Positions 28,501 through 35,447 of a stretch of DNA of 64,000 nucleotides are shown here, piece after piece. The DNA lies in contig JAHBVF010000036.1 of assembly GCA_019637685.1 (NCBI GenBank), positions 1 to 64,000 of the forward strand. The letters are read 5' to 3'. The notes beneath the pieces were generated by a model. The model searched no databases. It saw only the letters and a program-made list of their open reading frames with translations, and was not told the DNA's origin. Position 1 is the first letter of the stretch. Each line of letters starts with the position of its first letter. Source of the stretch: Caldilineaceae bacterium (GTDB lineage Bacteria > Chloroflexota > Anaerolineae > Caldilineales > Caldilineaceae). Made by a program: the position numbers and the translations under genes.

Positions 28501-28542
28501 TGCGTGATGCGTGATGCGTGTTGCGTACTGCGTACTGCGTGA
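28501..28542. repeat. Heptanucleotide tandem repeat (TGCGTGA/TGCGTAC), six units
   Basis: TGCGTGA, TGCGTGA, TGCGTGT, TGCGTAC, TGCGTAC, TGCGTGA, eight bases after the stop of the giant gene. Related TGCGTAN heptamers occur at 37899-37920 and 38171-38198. Confidence 0.9.
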
Positions 28543-28596
28543 GGAGTGGCAGTTGGTGGGGAAAGGGTGAGATGTGGAACGTGTGAGCGCTGGCTT

Positions 28597-28730
28597 AGTA
28601 ACTGTCCGTTTTTAAGTTAGCAGTTTCGACGCCACGATTCCGGGAATCGGCCACAAAATCACTCGAATGCCCCTTCATCTCTGGCCGATTCCGGGAATCA
28701 GATCACCCGAATTGTTTACGGACAGTTACT
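28597..28730. mobile_element. MITE-like element with 13-bp terminal inverted repeats
   Basis: A 134-bp element bounded by perfect inverted repeats AGTAACTGTCCGT and ACGGACAGTTACT. Inside is a second pair of inverted segments built on GATTCCGGGAATC, itself a palindrome, each flanked by GGCC. It has no coding capacity. The flanks T/TA do not give a clear target duplication. This architecture fits a non-autonomous miniature transposable element; no related transposase is in the window. The rest of 28494-28766 holds only the heptamer array and a short ACGTTTCACG motif. Confidence 0.7.
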
Positions 28731-28766
28731 TATCGCACGTTTCACGTCTCGTTTTGTGGAAAACGG

Positions 28767-29426
28767 CTAGGGGGCGTCAATCATCTGGGCCAATTGGGCA
28801 AAGGAGGGCGGCCCTGCTAATACCTGGCCGTTGAAGGTGAAGCCCGGCGTGCCGCGGATGCCCAGGCGACGGGCGGCATTGTCGTTGGCCTGCACTTTGC
28901 CTGCCATCTGGCCGGAATCCAGACAGGCGTCAAATTCCGTCTGGTTCAAACCGAGCGCGGCCGCCGCGGCTTTCAGCCCGCCGTCGCGCAGATTCGTCGT
29001 CGACTCGTAGAGATAGTCGTGATATTCCCAGAACTTGCCCTGGCTGGCCGCGCAGTGACCGGCCTCGGCAGCTTTGGGTGAATAGGGTGTGACCACCGGA
29101 AAATCCTTCCAGACAAAGCGAACCTTCTCCCCATAGGCCTGCTCCACCTGGGCCAAAATCCCCGCGTTGTGCCAGCCCCGGCATGCGGGACAGCCGAAAT
29201 CCCCGTATTCCACAATTTCAATGGGTGCATCTGCGGCCCCCAGCACAGGATCGGGCACATCTATGGCCGATAGAGTGGGGCTGCCGACAGTCTGCTGCCA
29301 GAGAATATAGACAAATACCGCAGCCAGCGCCACGCCAATCAGAATGCCAGAGAGACGCCGATTGCGTTTTTCCTGCTGCTGGGCTGTTCGCCGTTGTGTT
29401 CCGCTCATTTTCTCGCGTTTTGCCAT
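28767..29426 (-). CDS. Membrane-anchored DsbA-family thiol-disulfide protein
   Basis: 219 residues. A basic N-terminus and membrane helix (about 25-45) anchor an extracytoplasmic thioredoxin-fold domain with the active site CPAC at 79-82 in EYGDFGCPACRGWH. A cis-Pro region, IRGTPGFTFNGQ, occurs near the C-terminus. DsbA-like proteins form or shuffle disulfides in exported proteins, in keeping with the many secreted proteins encoded nearby, although no operon link exists. ATG follows AAGGA about 9 bases upstream. Confidence 0.88.
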   Translation of the reverse strand: MAKREKMSGTQRRTAQQQEKRNRRLSGILIGVALAAVFVYILWQQTVGSPTLSAIDVPDPVLGAADAPIEIVEYGDFGCPACRGWHNAGILAQVEQAYGEKVRFVWKDFPVVTPYSPKAAEAGHCAASQGKFWEYHDYLYESTTNLRDGGLKAAAAALGLNQTEFDACLDSGQMAGKVQANDNAARRLGIRGTPGFTFNGQVLAGPPSFAQLAQMIDAP

Positions 29427-29544
29427 TGGGGGTTCCTTGGGGATGGAATTTGCTTGCTATACCCATCAGCATAGATGGGAATGGCCCCGTGTGCTGTAGA
29501 AGAGCCTACAGGAGCAGGCCAGCGTACGCGCATACTATACAACA

Positions 29545-29575
29545 AGAAAGCCGGATGACAATCATCCGGCTTTCT
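29545..29575 (-). terminator. Rho-independent-type hairpin
   Basis: Perfect 14-bp arms AGAAAGCCGGATGA and TCATCCGGCTTTCT with a three-base loop, followed on the minus strand by TTGTTGT. It lies 36 bases after the stop of the META lipoprotein gene. Confidence 0.75.
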
Positions 29576-29610
29576 GTAGAGCGAACAGATAATAGTGCCC
29601 AGGGCGGGCG

Positions 29611-30891
29611 CTAGGGCATGACCGCGCCCTGGACCTCTGCGATGACCGCTTCCTCCCGGTCGGCAATGACAAAACTGCTATCCTTGCGTTCCAGCGTCAC
29701 GTGACTGACGGTCCATTCCCCGGCATCGCCCTGCATAAGCGGGCCAAGCAGCGCGTTGGCGGGATCGCCGCAGGTGTAGTTGAGCCGCTCGCCATCAAAG
29801 GCCAGTGTCGCGCCCATCCCGGCAAAGTCGCACTGAGTGCCGTCGGCCAGAAGCAGACCAGCCGCCAGAAAAGTGACCGTTTGCGAATCTTCCAGCACAA
29901 AGCCGCTGTCGTTGTGGTTGATGGTGGCGACTTCAACGGTCAACACACCCGCTTCGTCCTGGGCGATGTCGCCGAGAAGACCGGTGAAGGGCAGCGTCTC
30001 GGCAGGAGAACAGGTGTAGTTGAGCCGCTTGTCGTCAAAAGCCAGGGTGGCGCCTGTCCCGGCAAATTCGCATTGGGAACCGTCGGGCAGGACAATGACG
30101 GCTATGCCGCCTTGTGCAGCCGCGGTCGGTTCTGTCCCGCGGAAGGTCAACTGACCGGCGGCGTAGGCGATTGTAAGCAGATTGCCGTCGATGGCAAAGG
30201 TGCGGGCAGAAGTGAGAGCAGCCATAAAGCCCTGCTCCACATCCATTGCCGGTTCTGGGCAGGCCATCAGCGTGGAAATGGCCTGGCCCAGTTGCAGCTC
30301 ATTGCCGACAACGGTGTAGTCTGCCGAATAGTTGTTACAGCCATTGACACCAGCCATGCGCCCGTCCACAAACTGAGCATCGACTGTCTGTTCAGTGGGT
30401 GAGAAGGGAATCATATCCTCTGTGCCAAAGGCGATGAGCGTCCAGTGGGTTCCTTCCAGGGGCAGAGCCTCGCCGTTATAGGCCGGTTCCTGGCGCACTA
30501 CTTCCAGGAGCGTATAGGCCAGAGACGAGCCATCCGCGGGCGGGTTGACGACGTGCGTGCGCAGTACGCGCAGTTCATAGTTATAGCCGGGCACAAAGAC
30601 AAAGCCGTCGATGCCGTTATAGAAAAGCTCAGTTTTGCCGTCCTCGCTGTACTTGACCTGCAAACATTCCATCGGCCCAACACCCACACACGCTGCCTTT
30701 TCGGGGGCGATGTAAAGGGTGATTTCTTCGCCTTCCGGTGCTGGATTTGCTGCTTCATTCTCGACTGTGTCCGTTGCCCCGCTATCCACGGGTGCGGGGG
30801 GGATTCCCGGCGCAATGGGTGTACAGCCGCTCAGGAGCAACGCCATGACCAGCGCCAGATATACAATCAGATTTCTATTATTGAACTGCAT
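29611..30891 (-). CDS. Lipoprotein with DUF4377 and META domains
   Basis: 426 residues. It begins with a lipoprotein signal with the lipobox LLLSGC (Cys23). A DUF4377-like domain (about 55-135, ITLYIAPEKAACVGVGPMECLQVKY) is followed by a META/HslJ-like domain (about 140-255, THWTLIAFG to CNNYSADY and LMACPEPAMDVEQGF). Two similar C-terminal repeats of about 70 residues each contain DGxQCxFAGxGATLAFDxxRLNYTC, which resembles MliC-type lysozyme inhibitor or cysteine-loop modules. It is probably an envelope stress lipoprotein. ATG at 30891 begins the signal; the open frame upstream is non-coding. Confidence 0.82.
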   Translation of the reverse strand: MQFNNRNLIVYLALVMALLLSGCTPIAPGIPPAPVDSGATDTVENEAANPAPEGEEITLYIAPEKAACVGVGPMECLQVKYSEDGKTELFYNGIDGFVFVPGYNYELRVLRTHVVNPPADGSSLAYTLLEVVRQEPAYNGEALPLEGTHWTLIAFGTEDMIPFSPTEQTVDAQFVDGRMAGVNGCNNYSADYTVVGNELQLGQAISTLMACPEPAMDVEQGFMAALTSARTFAIDGNLLTIAYAAGQLTFRGTEPTAAAQGGIAVIVLPDGSQCEFAGTGATLAFDDKRLNYTCSPAETLPFTGLLGDIAQDEAGVLTVEVATINHNDSGFVLEDSQTVTFLAAGLLLADGTQCDFAGMGATLAFDGERLNYTCGDPANALLGPLMQGDAGEWTVSHVTLERKDSSFVIADREEAVIAEVQGAVMP

Positions 30892-31067
30892 CCCTACATT
30901 CCTTTCGTGTTTGGTCCTCAGTTTTATGTGCGCCTGCCTTACAGGCGCGACAGTCTCAAGACGAATGGGCCAAAGCTTTTGTTCCGGAAGATAAGGATAA
31001 GAAATGGGGAAAGCGAGATGCGTCTCGACAAATTTCTGGTTGGGTCCTTCTTGTGAAGCAAGTGTCA

Positions 31068-31081
31068 CTGTAATATTACAG
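31068..31081. promoter_or_regulatory. Operator-like perfect palindrome
   Basis: CTGTAATATTACAG is a perfect 14-bp palindrome in the 300-base gap (30892-31191) between the META lipoprotein and DinB genes. Its size and AT-rich centre suit a dimeric repressor site, but no regulator is encoded beside it. I see nothing else in this gap. Confidence 0.35.
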
Positions 31082-31191
31082 GTCAAACATACACTAACGA
31101 ATTACTCACCTGCCGTCGAGATACACGGAGCCTGCAAAGTCACAGAAGCACACGGCATTTACGCCGCCGTACCCGCGGCGTTCGTAATTTC

Positions 31192-31722
31192 TCACGAAGC
31201 GCGCTCAGTCAGGAACATGATGAAGTCGAAGTCGCCCGGCGACTGACCGTAGCTGGTCAGCAGCATGGCGGCCTCGCTGCGGTGCTGCATGGCATGGTAG
31301 GTGACATCCAGCAAAATATGCCATACGACACGCTCTCGCAGCGCACCGGGGATAACATAGCGGATCATGCCGTTCAGCGTCTCCTCAGTCAATATTTCGA
31401 TATATGCCCACATCTCCCGTTGTTCCGTCAACCAGCGATCTCGCAGCGCGGCAAAGGTCGGAAAGGCATCTTCGTGAAGCTCGGTGGCATCATAGGCCGC
31501 CTCGTTTGCCAGGGGTTCCTTGTAGTAACCTTGGAGCGTGATCCGCTGCTGCCAGATGTTGTCCAGTATGTGGACCATCGTGGCACGCAGCCCTCCGCAC
31601 CCGTAGGAGTTCGGGGCGGCGTACTGCTCCGGACGTACCCCGGCACAGGCCGCCAGGATGCGCGCATCGCACCAATCGTTGTACGCATACAGCAGTTTGA
31701 TCTCATCGACTTTCATTGTCAT
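31192..31722 (-). CDS. DinB-family protein
   Basis: About 176 residues. The helical-bundle pattern of the DinB/YfiT family is visible: an N-terminal LLYAYNDWCDARILAAC, TMVHILDNIWQQR with a candidate metal histidine, and VWHILLDVTYHAMQHRSEAAMLL with the paired histidines near the C-terminus. Members are metal-binding proteins, some acting as thiol transferases; the function here is unknown. The start may be ATG at 31722 or two codons later (MKVDEIK). No strong ribosome site separates them. Confidence 0.85.
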   Translation of the reverse strand: MTMKVDEIKLLYAYNDWCDARILAACAGVRPEQYAAPNSYGCGGLRATMVHILDNIWQQRITLQGYYKEPLANEAAYDATELHEDAFPTFAALRDRWLTEQREMWAYIEILTEETLNGMIRYVIPGALRERVVWHILLDVTYHAMQHRSEAAMLLTSYGQSPGDFDFIMFLTERAS

Positions 31723-31831
31723 AACTCTGCCTGAGTAGTCGTCACAGTACCTACTGATGATTATCGGCAAGCGCGATGCAAATATGATAGAGCGGACTGC
31801 GAGTCGAGACCATTTCCACCAACCTCAGAAA

Positions 31832-32347
31832 TCAGCAGTCGAACACCGACCAGCATATTTCGTTTCGTAGCCGCTGATCCTCCAGGACGAGTTCGCGAAT
31901 CGCATCCGGAAGCTGTTCACGCTGCCAACGACACTCAAGCCGGCCAGCACGCTCCCCCTCGCATCCAGGAACAGCCGCAGCCGCAGCTTTGATCGCATAG
32001 GCCGCAGCACCGAGTTCGTGGGCGGCGACATGCGCCACCACTGCTGCCTGGCCGGCTGCATAGGCGGCGTGCCGAGAGGCTTCGCGCAACTCTCTTGCCG
32101 CAGCCATGGCATGGCCCCCCGCCGCGCGGGACTGGGACATACTGATCTCCCCGCGTGCCCATGCCCGAATCTGTTCAATCGCCTGGCGGGGCCGCGGGTC
32201 CGAGGGTTGCTCTGACTCGAAGAGATGCAGGACGTGCTGCGCGCACGCGGCCGCCCACAGTGCCAGAAGGTGATGATCGGTGTCCGTGAGCGTGCCCCCG
32301 CGGCGGATGGTGATAAAGCGGGGGTCGCGGTCTTTGGGGAGAATCAT
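31832..32347 (-). CDS. Putative immunity protein (Imm-5-like helical family)
   Basis: 171 residues, almost all helical and alanine-rich. The sequence PRFITIRRGGTLTD at the start, RAAGGHAMAAARELREASRHAAYAAGQAAVVAHVAAHELGAAAYA in the middle (quoted here only as a landmark for residues about 70-115) and ERxWQREQLP near the end match a family annotated as putative immunity proteins of polymorphic toxin systems. No toxin is recognisable next to it. ATG at 32347 is chosen because the family start lies there. The molecular target is unknown. Confidence 0.7.
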   Translation of the reverse strand: MILPKDRDPRFITIRRGGTLTDTDHHLLALWAAACAQHVLHLFESEQPSDPRPRQAIEQIRAWARGEISMSQSRAAGGHAMAAARELREASRHAAYAAGQAAVVAHVAAHELGAAAYAIKAAAAAVPGCEGERAGRLECRWQREQLPDAIRELVLEDQRLRNEICWSVFDC

Positions 32348-32435
32348 GATTGTAGATTTCTTGTAACTGTTCCGCTTTGGATGCACAGTTAGACTGCGTC
32401 CAGCACATGCAGGAACTACCCGAACGGTACTGGCG

Positions 32436-32648
32436 CTATTGAAAGTCACTGGCATCCAGCGAGCAACCGTCCAGGTCGTACTCGCCAAAGACCCATTCGG
32501 CCACGGCGAAAGGCGGCCCAGCGTACCAACTGGCGTCGTCCTTGTCGAGACGAATGGCGACGATGACCCGTGTGCCGATGTCCGTACAGCGCCACTTGCC
32601 GGTGGCGGTGTAGAATTCTGTGCCGATCTGGAAGTCGTCTTTGGTCAT
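32436..32648 (-). CDS. Conserved hypothetical small protein
   Basis: 70 residues. I recognise the pattern FQIGTEFYTATGKWRCTDIG, then TRVIVAIRLD, WYxGPPFAVAE and EYDLDGC, as that of a small conserved family of unknown function. It has no signal peptide or membrane segment. It lies 88 bases upstream of the immunity-like gene on the same strand and may be co-transcribed. The ribosome binding site is weak (AAAGAAG). Confidence 0.7.
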   Translation of the reverse strand: MTKDDFQIGTEFYTATGKWRCTDIGTRVIVAIRLDKDDASWYAGPPFAVAEWVFGEYDLDGCSLDASDFQ

Positions 32649-32832
32649 TAGGCTTCTTTGATTGGAAAACTCTTGATTATTGCATCAATTCTGCTCACAG
32701 TATAATAAAAAAGCTGGATGGCGGCGATCCGACTTAAGGATGTATTCTCGGTTGTGAAATGGCCCCAGGCGCATAGCCTCGTGGAAGGTCGTTTCCAATT
32801 CATCGATAGTACTACCGGGCAACGTGAAGAAC

Positions 32833-33603
32833 TCATTCGCCTGAATTCAACGCTTCCACAGCAATTTGCTCAGGTGTTCTATAGTCCAACGGAAAAGGAG
32901 TGTGGGTTTGAAGTTTCGGCATCTTCAAATATACAGTTGTCCAAAGATTGTAGTTGAAATGAGAAAACCACCCTATATCGTACAGTCCTTTTTCTATGGC
33001 ATTGGACCTTCTCTTTTGTCTCCTTGTTGACGTCAAACAATAACCAAAAGGTGGAAATGCAAGTTCAGCGTCAATGTGGTTCATTGATCCATTGCGCGCA
33101 TCAAACACTACCATTCCTGATTCAAATCGGGGTTTTGAAGTCGCAGTAAAGTATGAGTAGACATTGTAATGCGGAGGGAGATACTTCTGTTCGCGATTAA
33201 GTACAAATCGCCTTAATTCTGTATGATATGGAATGGTACCTTCACCACTCATTGCCAACGTCATTACGATAATTTGCTTCAAGACGTTAAGAGGCATGAT
33301 TCGAAATGGAATTTGTATCGAGGAATTCTCCCCTAAATAGTCTAACCATTCAAACCCTTGGCGCGCCCAACTTACATAGGCAGCACCATACCATGCCCCG
33401 GTCAGATTATTGCATCTCTCACATAAAGAGTGGTTCCCTAATGCTATGCGAAACTTTGTGTGTGAACGCCCTTGAATACGATCCTGCAATGTTTGAAAGA
33501 CAAGCGGTTGATCATTAAAAGCGCTCTTGGGCGGAATATGTTCAAACGACAGGGTCGTCAGTTCTCCACAAAGTCGGCAAATACCTTTAGTTCTTTTTGT
33601 CAT
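32833..33603 (-). CDS. HNH-endonuclease-like protein
   Basis: 256 residues. The N-terminus has CRLCG (residues 9-13), then SFEHIPPKSAFN and, further on, CERCNN. The order of two CxxC pairs around an H-I-P-P-K-S segment is that of HNH-type nuclease domains. The remaining 180 residues are not recognised. The DNA is clearly richer in A and T than its neighbours, which suggests horizontal transfer. It sits upstream of the small protein and immunity-like genes with a gap of about 185 bases. Function is inferred from the motif only; a defence, toxin or mobile-element role is possible. Confidence 0.65.
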   Translation of the reverse strand: MTKRTKGICRLCGELTTLSFEHIPPKSAFNDQPLVFQTLQDRIQGRSHTKFRIALGNHSLCERCNNLTGAWYGAAYVSWARQGFEWLDYLGENSSIQIPFRIMPLNVLKQIIVMTLAMSGEGTIPYHTELRRFVLNREQKYLPPHYNVYSYFTATSKPRFESGMVVFDARNGSMNHIDAELAFPPFGYCLTSTRRQKRRSNAIEKGLYDIGWFSHFNYNLWTTVYLKMPKLQTHTPFPLDYRTPEQIAVEALNSGE

Positions 33604-33625
33604 TTCTCAGTAGTAGTAGAAACAA

Positions 33626-33673
33626 AAATCGGGACGTCCATGCGAGAAAATTATCGCACAAACGCCCCGATTT
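33626..33673 (-). terminator. Terminator of the pyruvate:ferredoxin oxidoreductase genes
   Basis: On the minus strand AAATCGGGGCGT pairs with ACGTCCCGATTT, allowing one mismatch. An inner GCGA/TCGC helix is also possible, and TTTTTGTTTC follows. It lies about 40 bases beyond the stop codon at 33712. Confidence 0.7.
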
Positions 33674-33711
33674 GTCATCCAATCAACAACTCAACCGTTC
33701 AACCAAACCGC

Positions 33712-35337
33712 CTACCGCACCCCAGCCATCTCCTGCAGCATATGCCAGTTGGACAGCCGATCGGCCTTGGCGGCCAGAATCGTCTCGGACGGGTTGCCCT
33801 CTTTGTCGAACTGCTTGGCGAAGCGCCCTTCCGAGCGGGCGAAGGTGAGGAAGTCGATGGTCTCACCGGTCTTGCGGATGGTGTACCAGTCCTCGTCCAC
33901 GGCCGGGTTGCCCTTCAGGCTCAGCCGCTCTTTGATGGTGTCGCCGTTGCGCGGGTCGTAGACGAACATGGGGAAGGCCCGGCTGTCCACGGCCAGCTTG
34001 GACTGGTGGCGGGCCATATCGTCGGCCACCCCGTGCTCCGGCTGGCAGGTGGTATAGGTGCTGACAATCGCGGGTCCGTCGAAGGAGGCCGCGTCCAGAA
34101 TCGCCTGGTAGAAGTGGTTGGGCACAGCCGCCACCGTCTGGGCCACGAAAGTGTTGGGGTGCATCATCGCAATGCGCCCGATCTCCTTGCGCAGTTCGGT
34201 CTTGCCCGGCTTGGCCGAACCAAAGGCATACATCTTGGCCTCCTGGCCGGTGAAGGAACCGGTGCTGGTCTGGCCGCCGGTGTTGGAGTAGACCTGTGTA
34301 TCCAGGATCAACACTTTGATATTCATACCGCTGGCCATCATCCGGCTCAGGGACTGGAAGCCAATGTCGAGCATGGCACCGTCGCCGCCCATCACCCACA
34401 GTTGCTTGTCCTGCCAGCCCAACTGGTCCCAGCGCATGCGGATGCCCATGGCAAAGGCCGGGCCATTCTCGAAGAGGCTGTTGCTCCAGGGGACGATATA
34501 CGGGTTGTAGGGATAGGTGCTGCCGTAGACGGTGTTGCAGCCTGTGCTGGCGGCGATGCCCACATTTTCCGCGCCGTATTTGTAGCCAAGCGCGGCCAGC
34601 CACATGCGGATAATCGTGGCCTCGCCGCAGCCGGCGCAGGAACCCGCGCCGCCCACATAGAGCATAGACTGCTCGGCCAGCATCATATCCACGGCCACCC
34701 GATCGTTGATAAATTCAGCCGGGGTAGCGGGCAGCTTGCGGAAGAAGTCGATGCTCTTCTGATACTTGGGAACAGTCGTGTCTTCCTTGGGAATCATCTT
34801 CAGCGCGTGGTAGCCCAGATCGTCACAGGCTTCCACACATTCGGAGCAGCCCTTGCATTTGGTGGGGTCGATGAAGATGCCAAACTTGCCGGGGGTCTTC
34901 TTCTGGCGTTCGGGCACTTTGTAAAATTTGCTGGTAATGGCAAATTGGTCGGCCATATAGGCCCGTTCATCGTCGTTTTCGATGGTGGCCAGGTGGTTGT
35001 CCAGATCCCCCACAAAGATGGCCTTGCCCAGAATCGCGGTGTCCGGGCACTGGGTCACACAGGTCATACAGCCCGTGCAGTTTTCCTGGATGAATTCAGG
35101 GATCTCCGGCGCGATATAGCTGAAGTCCCGATACGCGCCCGTGCCCGCGGGGATAATCGAGCGGGCCGTGCCCATGTCCGCGGGCAGATCGTCCTCACCG
35201 GAGCCTTCGTTATAGCCGACGAGCACCCGATCGAAGAAGTCCTGCACATCAATAATGGAAGAGTCATAGCCGCCCTGGCCGTTGCCATTGGCAGTTTTGC
35301 TCAGTTTGGTAATATCGACATTGGTTGTTACAGCCAC
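33712..35337 (-). CDS. Pyruvate:ferredoxin (flavodoxin) oxidoreductase, C-terminal half (EKR, ferredoxin and TPP domains)
   Basis: 541 residues, corresponding to the second half of NifJ-type enzymes. An EKR-like start (LPADMGTARS) is followed by two [4Fe-4S] motifs, CTGCMTCVTQCP and CKGCSECVEAC. Then comes the beta/TPP domain with GSCAGCGE, GGDGAMLDIG and LDTQVYSNTGG. With the upstream gene it decarboxylates pyruvate to acetyl-CoA and reduces ferredoxin. The start is GTG at 35337, with AAGGGA 8 bases upstream; the frame begins eight codons earlier with TTG but that lies inside the ribosome site. It is 110 bases after the partner gene and ends at a terminator. Confidence 0.92.
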   Translation of the reverse strand: MAVTTNVDITKLSKTANGNGQGGYDSSIIDVQDFFDRVLVGYNEGSGEDDLPADMGTARSIIPAGTGAYRDFSYIAPEIPEFIQENCTGCMTCVTQCPDTAILGKAIFVGDLDNHLATIENDDERAYMADQFAITSKFYKVPERQKKTPGKFGIFIDPTKCKGCSECVEACDDLGYHALKMIPKEDTTVPKYQKSIDFFRKLPATPAEFINDRVAVDMMLAEQSMLYVGGAGSCAGCGEATIIRMWLAALGYKYGAENVGIAASTGCNTVYGSTYPYNPYIVPWSNSLFENGPAFAMGIRMRWDQLGWQDKQLWVMGGDGAMLDIGFQSLSRMMASGMNIKVLILDTQVYSNTGGQTSTGSFTGQEAKMYAFGSAKPGKTELRKEIGRIAMMHPNTFVAQTVAAVPNHFYQAILDAASFDGPAIVSTYTTCQPEHGVADDMARHQSKLAVDSRAFPMFVYDPRNGDTIKERLSLKGNPAVDEDWYTIRKTGETIDFLTFARSEGRFAKQFDKEGNPSETILAAKADRLSNWHMLQEMAGVR

Positions 35338-35447
35338 GTGTAGGTTCCCTTTCAAAAGCAATAATCAGTGAACAGTACCCAGTAAACAGCCAGAAGTGTC
35401 GATTCGCCCACTGGTGACCGTTTGTCGAACAGTGCTGGATCTCTGAA

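Noticed and set aside
28494..28766. Sortase-type LPXTG anchor at the end of the giant protein
   Set aside because: The end is FLPMVGR with no hydrophobic segment and basic tail after it.
32718..32957. 79-codon open frame on the plus strand
   Set aside because: It overlaps the end of the HNH-like gene and has no ribosome site or recognisable domain.
33472..35343. 623-codon open frame on the plus strand
   Set aside because: It is antisense to the pyruvate:ferredoxin oxidoreductase gene, which has clear iron-sulfur and TPP motifs; the antisense product has no recognisable features.
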